Shown here piece by piece: positions 36,158-45,094 of a stretch of 64,000 nucleotides of DNA. Source of the stretch: G963677445 sp963678275. GTDB lineage: Bacteria > Bacteroidota > Ignavibacteria > Ignavibacteriales > Melioribacteraceae. How positions within the stretch are numbered: the stretch's first letter is position 1; the number at the start of each line of letters is the position of its first letter. The position numbers and the translations under genes were made by a program. Below the pieces are notes generated by a model. It saw only the letters and a program-made list of their open reading frames with translations. It was not told the DNA's origin and made no database searches. Where the stretch lies: positions 4,650,001-4,714,000 of the forward strand of contig OY782765.1 in the NCBI GenBank assembly GCA_963678275.1, read 5' to 3'.

Positions 36158-36336
36158 TCCTCCCCCGTCTTCAAAGAAAAACACTTTGAATCCACCCCTC
36201 TGCCACTGGCATCCCTATGGGGCGAAGGGGGATATTTATCGATAATCCCGAGCAATCAAAATGTCCCCCGCCGGCCCCATGGGGATGCAAGCAAGGGGGT
36301 GGCAATGAAGCGTTCTTCTTCATTGACGGGGGAGGA
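36158..36336. repeat. ~180-bp imperfect palindrome
   Basis: Outer arms TCCTCCCCCGTC (36158-36169) and GACGGGGGAGGA (36325-36336) pair perfectly; inner arms include CCACCCC (36192-36198) with GGGGGTGG (36295-36302) and GGCATCCCTATGGGGC with its near complement around 36272-36287. The whole could form one long hairpin or cruciform. Confidence 0.75.
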
Positions 36337-36511
36337 CACACCTCGAGTACCTACGAAACTTATGCCTGGCAATAAAACTTTCTACTTATTGATAAATCTC
36401 TTACCAATTTGCGTATAATTTAACTTCTTATTGAATAAATAGTTTTCCCCGATAGGGCGTTTTCCACATGCTCTGCCTGGGGAAAATTTAGGCTCTTATC
36501 ACCACATTAAC

Positions 36512-36608
36512 GCCAACATGTTGAGGATAATCCAGGGAGCAAAATTTGTCAAAAAGCCCGCAAATAACATGTTGCCGATAGCCAGGTCGCTATTTTTAAT
36601 CCATAAAA
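36512..36608. repeat. ACATGTTG direct repeat, copy 2
   Basis: Second copy of the 36016-36110 repeat in the same orientation, with a few substitutions. Confidence 0.75.
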
Positions 36609-36656
36609 TCGCCGAGCAAGAATAAAACTATTTAAATATCCCAGGTTGGAAAAACA

Positions 36657-36741
36657 ACTCACCCCCCGGCCCCCTCTCTTGAAAAAAAGAGGGGGAGTCT
36701 TAAAGTCCCTCTCTTCCTAAGAGAGGGATTTAGGGTGAGTT
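36657..36741. repeat. three-stem palindromic repeat
   Basis: Outer arms AACTCACCC / GGGTGAGTT enclose two hairpins, CCCCTCTCTT...AAGAGGGG and CCCTCTCTT-CCT-AAGAGAGGG. Same three-stem layout as the larger elements at 45095 and 63801, but a different sequence. Confidence 0.75.
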
Positions 36742-36987
36742 TGTTACATGTCTCGAAATATTTTAAAAATTTAACTATTTTTTGCAGAATTTGATTACTT
36801 ACGAAATGAATCTCTTCCCCTTTAGGGCGTTTTCCTCAGGCTCTGCCTGGGGAAATTTAGCTCCTTACGGAGTAAAAGACTCCGAATGGAGTCGAATATG
36901 AATAGCCCCGGATGTTATCCGGTGGTTTGATACGGATGCATACAGATACGACGCTGAAGGCGTCGAATATTAAAAATCCCCCGCAAT

Positions 36988-38124
36988 CTACTCAAGCCTT
37001 TTGCGGTATCTCAGCGAGCTGAAAAGCAAAATCGATATCCCGATCACAAAAAGGGCCAGCAGATCGGGCCAGTGCTCAATCAGTCCTGTGCCTTTAAGTA
37101 TCACCCCGCGGATAATTGTCATAAAATAGCGGAGGGGAATAAGGTAAGTAACATATTGCAGAACCTCAGGCATATTCTCAATCGGAAAGGCGAATCCCGA
37201 AAGATAAACCATTGGCAGCATAGCCACAAAAATAGAAAGCATCATTGCCTGCTGCTGGGTTTTAGAAATAGTTGACACAAAAAGTCCCAGGCCAAGAGTG
37301 GAGAGAATATATACCAGTGTGGCAAAAAAGAGAAAAGTTATACTGCCCCTGATAGCGATATCAAATATCAGGGTCATCGCTGTGAGGATAATTATTTCAC
37401 TGATAAAACCAAGAATCACAAATGGAATAAGTTTTCCCGCTATCATTTGGCGGGGAGTGATGGGAGTAACAATGAGCTGCTCCATTGTGCCTATCTCTTT
37501 TTCCTTGACTATTGCCAGTGATGTAAGCATAATTGTAACCATCATAAGGAGCAATCCCACAATGGCGGGAACCATATAAAACCTGGTTTTCAGCTCAGGA
37601 TTATACCAGATTCTCGAAACCGAAGAAACCGAACCGGCCATATTTACTTTTTGCCCCGATAATTCTTTTCTCTCCAGAAGAATGTTTCGGTTGAAATTAT
37701 TCGTCAGTCCGGAAACATATCCGGCCGAAATCGCTCCCGTATTGCCATCAGAACCGTCAAAAATCGCCTGTACTCTGACGGTTTCATTTCTTTTTATCCT
37801 TTTTTCAAAATCGGCAGGTATAACAAGTCCGAGTATGACTTTGCCATTATTTATCAGATCATCAATTTCTTCATAACTTTCGACGTAATAGTCAAAATCA
37901 AAATAACCGGAACTTTGAAAATCTTCAATATAGCCGCGGCTTACTTCCGATTTATCCCTGTCGAGAAGGGCTGTATGTACATTTTCCACTTCAAAATTCA
38001 CGGCGTAACCAAAAAATATCAACTGTATCACAGGGGCAATCAGAATAATACCAAACATCTTCGGATCACGGCTGAACTGGAGAAATTCCTTTTTCACTAT
38101 TTTTAATATTATATTCATTATCAA
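36988..38124 (-). CDS. ABC transporter permease (ABC2_membrane_3, YbhR/S-like)
   Basis: A 378-residue permease with one N-terminal helix (about 20-40, FGIILIAPVIQLIFFGYAVNF), an extracytoplasmic domain of about 135 residues, and five C-terminal helices (from about 175). The conserved KEKEIGTMEQLIVTPI coupling helix and the late SGFAFPIENMPEVLQYVTYLIPLRYF signature fit the YhhJ/YbhR/YbhS family. It overlaps the other permease gene by 4 nt, and the two should form the membrane heterodimer. Last gene of the seven-gene efflux operon. Confidence 0.92.
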   Translation of the reverse strand: MIMNIILKIVKKEFLQFSRDPKMFGIILIAPVIQLIFFGYAVNFEVENVHTALLDRDKSEVSRGYIEDFQSSGYFDFDYYVESYEEIDDLINNGKVILGLVIPADFEKRIKRNETVRVQAIFDGSDGNTGAISAGYVSGLTNNFNRNILLERKELSGQKVNMAGSVSSVSRIWYNPELKTRFYMVPAIVGLLLMMVTIMLTSLAIVKEKEIGTMEQLIVTPITPRQMIAGKLIPFVILGFISEIIILTAMTLIFDIAIRGSITFLFFATLVYILSTLGLGLFVSTISKTQQQAMMLSIFVAMLPMVYLSGFAFPIENMPEVLQYVTYLIPLRYFMTIIRGVILKGTGLIEHWPDLLALFVIGISILLFSSLRYRKRLE

Positions 38125-39257
38125 ACCTTCTTTTCTTTAACCTGGTTAACGACCACGGCCATTAAAAACATTATCAGCGCAAAAATGAACATGTAGATAA
38201 ACTGATCCCAGAACGCGGAAATTCCAACCCCTCTGAGCATAACCGCCCTGAGACTTATAATAAAAAATTTGGCGGGAGTTATGTTGCTGAGAAGCTGCAG
38301 AATTCCGGGCATACTTTCGATAGGGAAAATAAAACCTGAAATTATAATCGAGGGAAGCATAGATATAAAAGTGGATACCGCGAAGGCGACCTGCATTGAA
38401 TCTGAAATAACCGAAACAAATATCCCTATCGAAGTGCAGGCAAGCAGAAAAAATGTGATACTGAGAAATAACAGAAAATAGTTTCCCCTTACCTCTGTTC
38501 CAAAAAGAATATAACTCGCGAAAAGAATAAACAGAGCGTCAACAACCGCGATAAGCCAGTAGGGAAGTGTTTTCCCTATCAGCAATTCATAAATTCTCAG
38601 GGATGATACATTTATCTGTTCGATAGTGCCTCTTTCTTTTTCTCTTACAAGGGATAAGGATACGGAAACAACCGCGGTAACAATTAAAATCATCGCGATA
38701 AGACCGGGAATAAGGAAAAGAGTGGTTTCGAGTTCGGGATTAAACCAGAAAACGGTTTCCAGCTCAACAGGTATTCCGGCGGAAATCCCATATTTTGACA
38801 TATCCTTCGACTGTATCTCACCCGAAAATTTCATTGCCGCGGCGGTCAGGTAATTCTGGATTATCGTGGCGGTGTTGCCGTCGACGCCATCAACCAGAAC
38901 CTGCATTTCGGCCGGCTCACTCTTTTTTCCCGCATCCCGCGAAAAATTCCGGGGAATTATCAGAACAACCTGCGCCTGTTTTTTATCGAGTGTGGATTTA
39001 ATTTCTTCATTGCCCCTTATAGTTTTCACAACATCAAAGTATTGTGAACCGGAAAGAGAATTTATAAAATCGCGGCTCTGTTCCGACATCTCCTGGTCGT
39101 AGACAGCGAGTTTTACATTCTGGACATCGAAGTTAACAGCATAGCCAAAAACGCCGAGGAGAAATGTGGGGAAAAAGAGAAGCACAAATAACATTCTCCA
39201 GTCCCTGATTAGCTGTTTTATCTCCTTTTTTGCTATCGCGTAAGTTCTGGAAATCAT
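38121..39257 (-). CDS. ABC transporter permease (ABC2_membrane_3, YbhR/S-like)
   Basis: A 378-residue paralogue of the next permease with the same layout: N-terminal helix (RMLFVLLFFPTFLLGVFGYAVNF), extracytoplasmic domain, coupling helix REKERGTIEQINVSSLRIYELLIGK and SGFIFPIESMPGILQLLSNITPAKFF. It overlaps the ATPase gene upstream and the permease gene downstream by 4 nt each, so all three are coupled. The identical length of the two permeases suggests a gene duplication followed by specialisation. Confidence 0.92.
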   Translation of the reverse strand: MISRTYAIAKKEIKQLIRDWRMLFVLLFFPTFLLGVFGYAVNFDVQNVKLAVYDQEMSEQSRDFINSLSGSQYFDVVKTIRGNEEIKSTLDKKQAQVVLIIPRNFSRDAGKKSEPAEMQVLVDGVDGNTATIIQNYLTAAAMKFSGEIQSKDMSKYGISAGIPVELETVFWFNPELETTLFLIPGLIAMILIVTAVVSVSLSLVREKERGTIEQINVSSLRIYELLIGKTLPYWLIAVVDALFILFASYILFGTEVRGNYFLLFLSITFFLLACTSIGIFVSVISDSMQVAFAVSTFISMLPSIIISGFIFPIESMPGILQLLSNITPAKFFIISLRAVMLRGVGISAFWDQFIYMFIFALIMFLMAVVVNQVKEKKV

Positions 39258-40186
39258 ATTTTTTTATCCTTTTCCAAGAGATGAATAAAAACATCCTCAA
39301 GAGTGGGGACAATTTTATCGAGCTTTTTTATTTTCAGATTTAATTTATTTTCAAGAGTGTCGCTTATCAGCTTGTAATTGGTAAAATCCCTGGCTACCGA
39401 CACATGAATATTGTTACCGAAAATTGATGTGTCGAGGATAAACTTTTCTTTTTCAAGAAACTCCATTGCCTCCACCGGTTTATCACATTCAATTTCCAGA
39501 ATTGTGCTGTCAAGATATTTTTCCTTTAGCACTCCGGCGTTTCCCTCGGCAATAAGTTTTCCCGCGTCGATAAGTATAATGTTATTGCAGAATTCGGCTT
39601 CTTCAAGATAATGTGTTGTCACAAAAACGGTTATACCACGGGATGATAAATAATTTATCAGCTCCCAGAAGCTTCTGCGTGAAAGGGGATCGACCCCGCT
39701 TGTGGGTTCATCGAGGAAAACAATCTGCGGTTCATGAATTACCGCTGTTCCCAGGGCGAGCCGCTGTTTGATGCCGCCGGGCAGAGAACCTGTCAGCAGC
39801 TTTTCTTTACCTTTAAGGTTGGCGATATCAAGCGCCCACTCTTTCCTTTCCCTGAATTTTTTCCCTTCGAGTCCATAGACTCCGCCGAAAAAATCAATAT
39901 TCTCCTCAACTGTAAGATCATTATAAAGGGAAAAACGCTGCGACATATAACCAATTGAAAGCTTCACCTTATCGGGAGATTTCATCACACTGTGCCCGCC
40001 GACAAAAGCATCTCCCGATGTCGGCTCAAGGATGCCGCAGAGCATTCGTATTGTAGTCGATTTACCCGCTCCGTTCGCCCCGAGAAAGCCGAATATTTCC
40101 CCTTTTTTAACATTAAAGGAAATATTATCGACCGATGTGAAGCTGCCGAATTTTTTTGTGAGATTTTTTACTTCTATAGCATTCAT
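39254..40186 (-). CDS. ABC transporter ATP-binding protein (second ATPase of operon)
   Basis: A 310-residue ATPase: Walker A GANGAGKST, Q-loop MSQRFSLYNDLTVEEN, signature LPGGIKQRLALGTAV (LPGG in place of LSGG, as often seen in the C-terminal half of YbhF-type ATPases), Walker B IVFLDEPTSGVDP and H-loop VTTHYLEEAE. A C-terminal extension of about 90 residues ends LEDVFIHLLEK. With the 41515 ATPase it probably corresponds to the two halves of the fused E. coli YbhF. Confidence 0.93.
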   Translation of the reverse strand: MNAIEVKNLTKKFGSFTSVDNISFNVKKGEIFGFLGANGAGKSTTIRMLCGILEPTSGDAFVGGHSVMKSPDKVKLSIGYMSQRFSLYNDLTVEENIDFFGGVYGLEGKKFRERKEWALDIANLKGKEKLLTGSLPGGIKQRLALGTAVIHEPQIVFLDEPTSGVDPLSRRSFWELINYLSSRGITVFVTTHYLEEAEFCNNIILIDAGKLIAEGNAGVLKEKYLDSTILEIECDKPVEAMEFLEKEKFILDTSIFGNNIHVSVARDFTNYKLISDTLENKLNLKIKKLDKIVPTLEDVFIHLLEKDKKI

Positions 40187-40200
40187 TATAATTTCCGGTA

Positions 40201-41511
40201 TTAATATATTTTTCTGCCGAGGGCTTTTTCCAGTTCGATTCTGGCTATCTCGTAATCGGCCAGAGAGGTTTCAACATCTATACGGGCGTTGAACCAGTCT
40301 TTTTCGGCGTCGAGCAGCTCTGTTCCGGTGGCAAGCTGAATATCATATTTTTCTTTTATGGTGCGGTAGTTTTCCTCCGCCGATGCGAGAGCTTTTTTGC
40401 TTACATCCACCTTTTCTTTTCTGGCTTTTAACTGCAGATATTTGCCGTAAACTTCCAGTTCAATTCCATCTTTAAGAGAACCGAGCCTGGTTTCCGCCTG
40501 TTTAACAATTTCGGCCGCCTGCTCCTCTCTCGCCGATCTGCCTCCCCAGTCCCATATAGTCCAGTTAAGAGCTATTCCGGCATCCCATGTATCATTAAAT
40601 TCGTCGGTCAGAGGCTGTATTCTCTGGTTGGGATTGCTGTAATAAAAATTGCCGAAGAGGTTCACCATAGGGTACCAGTCGGCCCCTGCCGCTCTTTGCT
40701 GCTCTCTGCCGGCCATTATCCTCTGATCGTGTGATTTAATCTCACCCCGGTTGTCAAGCGCTTCACGGATAAGAGCTTCGGGATTTTTATATTTATCATC
40801 GGGCATTATATCACCGGCGCTTATTTCAGTTTTCCTTTCCAGCGGATAACCAATGCTTTTATTAAACATCGCGCGCGCCGTTTCATGATTATTCTTAGCC
40901 TCAATCAGCATAAGCTCCATATTGGCGAGCCTCACCTCAATTTTCAGCAGATCATTTTTGGTTACGAGTCCGTTATCATAAAAATTCTTCGTATCCTCCA
41001 GGTTCTCCTTGAGCAGATCAAGATTTTTATTAATCAGTTTTACAACTTTATCCGATTTGTAAAAGGTCCAGAATGATCGCTGAATTTTTAACGCTTCCTC
41101 ATTGGTTTTATAATCAAATTCAAGTTCGCTCGAAATCTTGTTGTATTCAGCGCCGTTTTTTGCCGCCGAAAGCCTGAATCCGGTAAAAAGGGGCTGTTGA
41201 AAGGAGAGCTTAAAATTAAAGGCATTCAGCACCGGCTCCTGCAGAGTGACCGGATTGGGTGAAAACGGCAGAGTCACGGTAAATGGAGGCACATCGCTCA
41301 GCCGGGAATAAGAGGCGCCGAATGTAAAAAGGGGATAAAATTTCGATCCCGCTTCACTAATGCCCGCTTCCGCCTGAATAATTCTGGATTTATAAAATTT
41401 CAGCTCTTTGCTGTTCGAAAGTCCTTCTTGCAGGCTTTCTTCCAGAGTCAGAACTTTCTCCTGGGCAAAAAGCAGAGCTGTGATCGATAAAAAAATCAAT
41501 ATGTATTTCAT
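40201..41511 (-). CDS. TolC family outer-membrane efflux protein
   Basis: A 436-residue outer-membrane channel protein: signal peptide MKYILIFLSITALLFAQ, two OEP repeats with long alpha-helical hairpins (about 20-215 and 225-430) such as ENLEDTKNFYDNGLVTKNDLLKIEVRLANMEL and the matching EENYRTIKEKYDIQLATGTELLDAEKDW. Membrane-type beta segments lie between (YYSNPNQRIQP). It provides the exit duct for this operon's pump, and unusually it lies between the two ATPase genes. Confidence 0.93.
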   Translation of the reverse strand: MKYILIFLSITALLFAQEKVLTLEESLQEGLSNSKELKFYKSRIIQAEAGISEAGSKFYPLFTFGASYSRLSDVPPFTVTLPFSPNPVTLQEPVLNAFNFKLSFQQPLFTGFRLSAAKNGAEYNKISSELEFDYKTNEEALKIQRSFWTFYKSDKVVKLINKNLDLLKENLEDTKNFYDNGLVTKNDLLKIEVRLANMELMLIEAKNNHETARAMFNKSIGYPLERKTEISAGDIMPDDKYKNPEALIREALDNRGEIKSHDQRIMAGREQQRAAGADWYPMVNLFGNFYYSNPNQRIQPLTDEFNDTWDAGIALNWTIWDWGGRSAREEQAAEIVKQAETRLGSLKDGIELEVYGKYLQLKARKEKVDVSKKALASAEENYRTIKEKYDIQLATGTELLDAEKDWFNARIDVETSLADYEIARIELEKALGRKIY

Positions 41512-41514
41512 TTT

Positions 41515-42426
41515 TTAACTTGCTTCCTTTATTAAATGAATAAATACATTTTCAAGAGTCGGGGTTATTTTTCTTATTTCGGTAGAGGAAAAGCCATTTT
41601 CGGATAAAATTTTTCTGATATTTTCCTCTTCATGGCTGCCCTGTTCAACCACAACATTTATCCTGTCGCCAAACATCTGCGCTTCATAATTTCCCTGCTC
41701 CCGCAATTTTTTGAACGCCTCCCTTACCGGGTAACAAACCACCTCAAGAGTTTCAATGCCGAGGCTGTTTTTAATTCCGGCCGGTTCATCCATCGCTATT
41801 ATTTTACCTTTGTCCATCAGGGCCACCCTGTTGCATCTTTCAGCTTCATCCAGGTAAGGGGTAGTCATAAGAATTGTGATGCCTTCCTTTGTAAGCTGAG
41901 AGAGTATTTTCCAGAAATCGCGCCTTGAAACGGGATCAACCCCTGTGGTGGGTTCATCAAGGAACAATATCTCGGGCCTGTGAATAAGTGAACATGCCAG
42001 GGCGAGTTTCTGCTTCATACCACCTGAAAGCCTTTCGGCCAGCCTGCCTCTGAAGGGTTTCAGCCTCGTAAAATCAAGCAGTTCATCCCGTCTCTTTTTA
42101 TAATCTTTCACGTTATGGATATCGGCAAAAAACTCAATATTTTCATCTACTGTCAGATCGCCGTAAAGGCTGAATTTTTGGGAAAGGTAACCGATTTTTT
42201 CCTGGATTTTTTTCTTCTGCTTCCGCACCGGCAGTCCGAATAACTCAGCCTCACCCGAAAGAGGAGTGATAAGCCCGCAGAGCATCCTGATGGTGGTGGT
42301 TTTACCCGCGCCGTCGGGGCCTACAAGTCCGAACATTTCACCTTTCCTTATCTCAAGGTTTATTCCCTTTACAGCCTGAATTTCACCATAATCTTTTTTC
42401 AGATCTTTTGTTCTGATGATATTCAT
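41515..42426 (-). CDS. ABC transporter ATP-binding protein (first ATPase of operon)
   Basis: A 303-residue ATPase: Walker A GPDGAGKTT, Q-loop LSQKFSLYGDLTVDEN, signature LSGGMKQKLALACSLI, Walker B ILFLDEPTTGVDP and MTTPYLDEAERC, where the H-loop His is replaced by Pro (TTPYLDEA; the partner ATPase keeps TTHYLEEA). Both ATPases end with LENVFIHL-type tails. Asymmetric ATP sites are common in heterodimeric exporters; this site may be the degenerate one. The start overlaps the adaptor stop by one base. Confidence 0.92.
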   Translation of the reverse strand: MNIIRTKDLKKDYGEIQAVKGINLEIRKGEMFGLVGPDGAGKTTTIRMLCGLITPLSGEAELFGLPVRKQKKKIQEKIGYLSQKFSLYGDLTVDENIEFFADIHNVKDYKKRRDELLDFTRLKPFRGRLAERLSGGMKQKLALACSLIHRPEILFLDEPTTGVDPVSRRDFWKILSQLTKEGITILMTTPYLDEAERCNRVALMDKGKIIAMDEPAGIKNSLGIETLEVVCYPVREAFKKLREQGNYEAQMFGDRINVVVEQGSHEEENIRKILSENGFSSTEIRKITPTLENVFIHLIKEAS

Positions 42427-43412
42427 TATTTTTCGCCGCTTTTTTCATTAAGGATAATTTTGGCGTCGGCAGGCATTCCCGCTTTCAGTTCGCCATCCGG
42501 ATTGGGTATTCTTATTTTTACGGCAAAAACAAGTTTGGTGCGCTCATCTTTTGTCTGAATATTTTTGGGAGTAAACTGCGCTTCCGAGGCGATGTGAATA
42601 ACCTCTCCTTCATAAACCTTGTCCTTCCATGTATCGGTTGTAATTTCCGCTTTCTGACCGGTTTTTATTTTGCCGAGATCAGTTTCCGAAACGTAGATAA
42701 CCAGTTTAACCACCGATGGATCGGCCATCTTGAAAAGTGATGACAGCCTTGTTACAGTTTCCCCTTTCTCAACATATTTTTCGAGGATTTCACCTGTCAT
42801 GGGGGCGGTAACAAAACAATCGCTTATACTCTTTTTGAGCAGATCAACCTGCGCTTCCGCCTGTTTTACCTTTGCTTCGGCGGCTCTGAGTTCCTCGGGG
42901 CGCGCTATGTTTCTTATCTTTTTCAGATTTTCTTCCGCCGCTCTGAACTGCGCTTCCGAAATTGTGAAACGGGTAAAAGTGTCGTCAAAAAGTTTTTTTG
43001 TGACCGAGCCGGAATTATATAGTTTTTCCATGCGGTTTTTATCTTTCTCAGCCAGTTCATAAGCTGAGCGGGCCTGTTTTAATGCCTCCTCCGCCTGCCT
43101 GATATCTTCGCTGCGCGCTCCTTTTTTCAGCAGATCGTATGAAGCCTCCGCCGCTGCGAGGGCCGCTTCCGCCTGTCTCTGCTGAATTTGAAGAAGTTCA
43201 TTATCGATTATCAGCAATGTATCGCCGCTCTTTTTTTTGTCTCCTTCATCGGCATTCAATTCTATTATTTCACCAGTGGCCTGCGAACTGATAACTATAT
43301 TGGTAGTCTCAATTGTGCCCGATTCTTCGATAAATGAACCGTCGCCGTTTCCGAAACAGCCGCCAAGCAAAATTGAAAATAATACTGAAAGCAAAATCAG
43401 TTTTTTAGTCAT
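42426..43412 (-). CDS. HlyD/MFP-family periplasmic adaptor lipoprotein
   Basis: A 328-residue membrane-fusion protein. It begins with a lipoprotein signal (MTKKLILLSVLFSILLGGC; lipid Cys19), followed by a biotinyl-lipoyl half (VISSQATGEIIELNADEGDKKKSGDTLLIID), a long coiled-coil of about 130 residues (QRQAEAALAAAEASYDLLKKG, then KNRMEKLYNSGSVTKKLFDDT), and a beta-barrel half (TAPMTGEILEKYVEKGETV). This is the YbhG-type adaptor that bridges the ABC permeases and TolC. It overlaps the regulator gene by 8 nt. Confidence 0.93.
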   Translation of the reverse strand: MTKKLILLSVLFSILLGGCFGNGDGSFIEESGTIETTNIVISSQATGEIIELNADEGDKKKSGDTLLIIDNELLQIQQRQAEAALAAAEASYDLLKKGARSEDIRQAEEALKQARSAYELAEKDKNRMEKLYNSGSVTKKLFDDTFTRFTISEAQFRAAEENLKKIRNIARPEELRAAEAKVKQAEAQVDLLKKSISDCFVTAPMTGEILEKYVEKGETVTRLSSLFKMADPSVVKLVIYVSETDLGKIKTGQKAEITTDTWKDKVYEGEVIHIASEAQFTPKNIQTKDERTKLVFAVKIRIPNPDGELKAGMPADAKIILNEKSGEK

Positions 43413-44019
43413 CGCAAAAGTCCTTGTTATATTGTTTAAATACTTTTCTTCCTTTTTCGGTAAATATTCCCCTGAACAGAAGCTCGAAAGTCATTTTCGC
43501 GGCGTCACCCGGGGCGAGGTCATGCTCAAGCATAAAATCAGGATTTACAACAGACTGAATTGATGAAACCACTATGGTTATCATAATAAAGTTTGGCCTG
43601 TCGATAATCAGCCCCTCCTTTTTCCCCTGGTCCATGATCTGCTGAAGGTTTTTGCTGATCATTTTAGTCCGGAATGTATCGATCTTTTTCCAACGGTCAC
43701 CTCCTATTTTTTTCATTTCCCTCAGCCACCGGTTGCCGATTCGCAGCGAAAAATCGGTGATAAAGCTGGTAATGCGGTAAATTTTGATAACCGCGTTTTC
43801 CTCACTCTTTAATACACTCTCAAACTTCCTTTTTACCATCGACATGATAAATTCCATTATCTCATCAATTATCGCGTCTTTCGACGGGAAAAATTTGTAA
43901 ATGGTCTTTTTGCTGATATGCAGATCGGAGGCAAGTTCATCCATTGTGGTGGTGCTTACACCATCTCTGAAAAACTTCTCCTTAGCGTGCTCAAGTATTC
44001 TGTCTTTTTCTTCACTCAT
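43405..44019 (-). CDS. TetR/AcrR family transcriptional repressor
   Basis: A 204-residue repressor: N-terminal HTH (residues 5-50, ILEHAKEKFFRDGVSTTTMDELASDLHISKKTIYKFFPSKD in two parts) and a helical ligand domain. It is the first gene of the efflux operon and probably represses it, as CecR (YbiH) does for ybhGFSR in E. coli. The start codon lies 8 bp from a four-half-site operator at 44028-44096, supporting autoregulation. The HTH recognition helix HISKKTIYKFF is typical of the family. Confidence 0.92.
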   Translation of the reverse strand: MSEEKDRILEHAKEKFFRDGVSTTTMDELASDLHISKKTIYKFFPSKDAIIDEIMEFIMSMVKRKFESVLKSEENAVIKIYRITSFITDFSLRIGNRWLREMKKIGGDRWKKIDTFRTKMISKNLQQIMDQGKKEGLIIDRPNFIMITIVVSSIQSVVNPDFMLEHDLAPGDAAKMTFELLFRGIFTEKGRKVFKQYNKDFCDD

Positions 44020-44027
44020 AATAATAT

Positions 44028-44096
44028 GGAAACTTTGTTAGTATTTGCAGTTTCCAATATAATGAATGGAAACTGAGAAGTCAAGCTGGAGTTTCC
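44028..44096. promoter_or_regulatory. TetR operator: two nested GGAAACT...AGTTTCC inverted repeats
   Basis: Four half-sites: GGAAACT 44028-44034, AGTTTCC 44049-44055, GGAAACT 44068-44074, AGTTTCC 44090-44096. Each adjacent pair forms an inverted repeat with a 14-15-bp spacer, and equivalent half-sites are 40-41 bp apart. Flanking TAT/ATA bases extend the arms. Placement directly before the repressor start covers the operon promoter. Confidence 0.85.
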
Positions 44097-44183
44097 ATAT
44101 TTTTGAAAATTTTCGAAATCGAAAGCTCATGATAACCCAAAAGTTAACCACAAGGCACACAGGGAATGCACAAAGAGCACAAG

Positions 44184-44280
44184 GAAAATATTACACAAAT
44201 ATTAGTCGGTGGTAAGTCCGCCGCCGCGGATCGAAACCAGCGGCGGGGCTTCGACTCCGCTCAGCCGCCGGGCGGTCGTA
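44184..44280. repeat. repeat with GAGCGGAGTCGA-type hairpin, copy 1
   Basis: GAAAATATTACACAAATATTA, then CGCGGATCGAAACCAGCGGCGG and a TCGACTCCGCTC centre (44251-44262) with short GGCT/AGCC arms. The same block occurs at 45292-45390. The stretch 44104-44183 before it holds CACAAGG/CACACAGG/CACAAAG units. Confidence 0.7.
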
Positions 44281-44339
44281 TTGGTACTACGAGTCACAGG
44301 GAATGGGGTAGCGCCGGTCTCTGCGGTTTGGGAGGTGGT

Positions 44340-44975
44340 TTTTGTGTTATTCTTTTTTCCCGGGGGTGGGATTACGATTATGATTACTCCGTGAGGAGTC
44401 AAATTCTACGCAAAATGGAAAAGTTTTTATCTGATTGCCAGTAAAATTTGGCATTAGATTCCGGCCTGCCTGCCTCTGGATGGTCTTTTCGCAAAAGACG
44501 CAAAAAACCGGAATGATAATTATTTGGTAATACCTGGGGAAAGTCAATTCCTAATTCCTAATTCCTAATTCGTAATTCCTCATTGTCTCTGGCTTGCCAG
44601 TCTATGATTACGATTAAGATTATGATGTTTAAAGATATCCGGCTTATATAAAATAGAGTTTAAAATAACCCCGCGCCTTCAGGCCGGGGACTCTGCGTAA
44701 AGCCTACCACTCCCAAAAGGCTTTAGCCCAAAGAGCGGGCCGGGGAAATATTACACTGTTCACAATCCTTATCCCGCCAATGTCTGAACCATGATTAAAG
44801 GATTAAAAGATTACATGATTAAAAGCGTTGTTGATTTCGCAATCTTTTTTTTGTTTCCCTGGAGTAAATTCCACGCAAAGCCCGCGAAAGGAAAAGTAAA
44901 CGCAAAGCCCGCAAAGAAGAACAGGATTAACAGGATTGTATTGATAAACAGGTTAAAATTCGGTATCGGTTTTAA
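44340..44975. repeat. left ~600-bp direct repeat flanking the TIR-CHAT gene
   Basis: Matches 49680-50260 over its length with scattered differences. It starts near TTTTTGTGTT, includes CCCGGGGGTGGGATTACGAT, copy 2 of the 210-bp repeat (44382-44607: ACTCCGTGAGGAGTC...CTGGCTTGCCAG), then GCGCCTTCAGGCCGGGGACT, AAGGCTTTAGCCCAAAGAGC, GATTAAAGGATTAAAAGAT and ACAGGATTGTATTGATAAAC. No gene supported; small frames within it are repeat-borne. Confidence 0.8.
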
Positions 44976-45094
44976 AAAACTCAGATTATGAGTATGAGTA
45001 AGCCCTCCTGCGCCCAAAAACGGCTTCGGCGTGTAAAAGTATGATGGCCGGGTAAGGTGACGGCGGGGTGTTCATTTTATTTCAGGGGGGCTAA

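Larger units (their letters stand above)
35774..36987. other. 1.2-kb gene-free region made of inverted and direct repeats
   Basis: No gene longer than a 26-codon frame (35809-35889, preceded by GGAGGA, starting MTDDNFNKLPESIKQTGEI), which may be a gene remnant. The rest is repeats listed separately, plus degenerate CTCCTTACGGAGT-type motifs at about 36845 and 36780. The closing stretch 36880-36965 holds GACTCCGAATGGAGTCGAATAT, another small hairpin. Confidence 0.6.
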
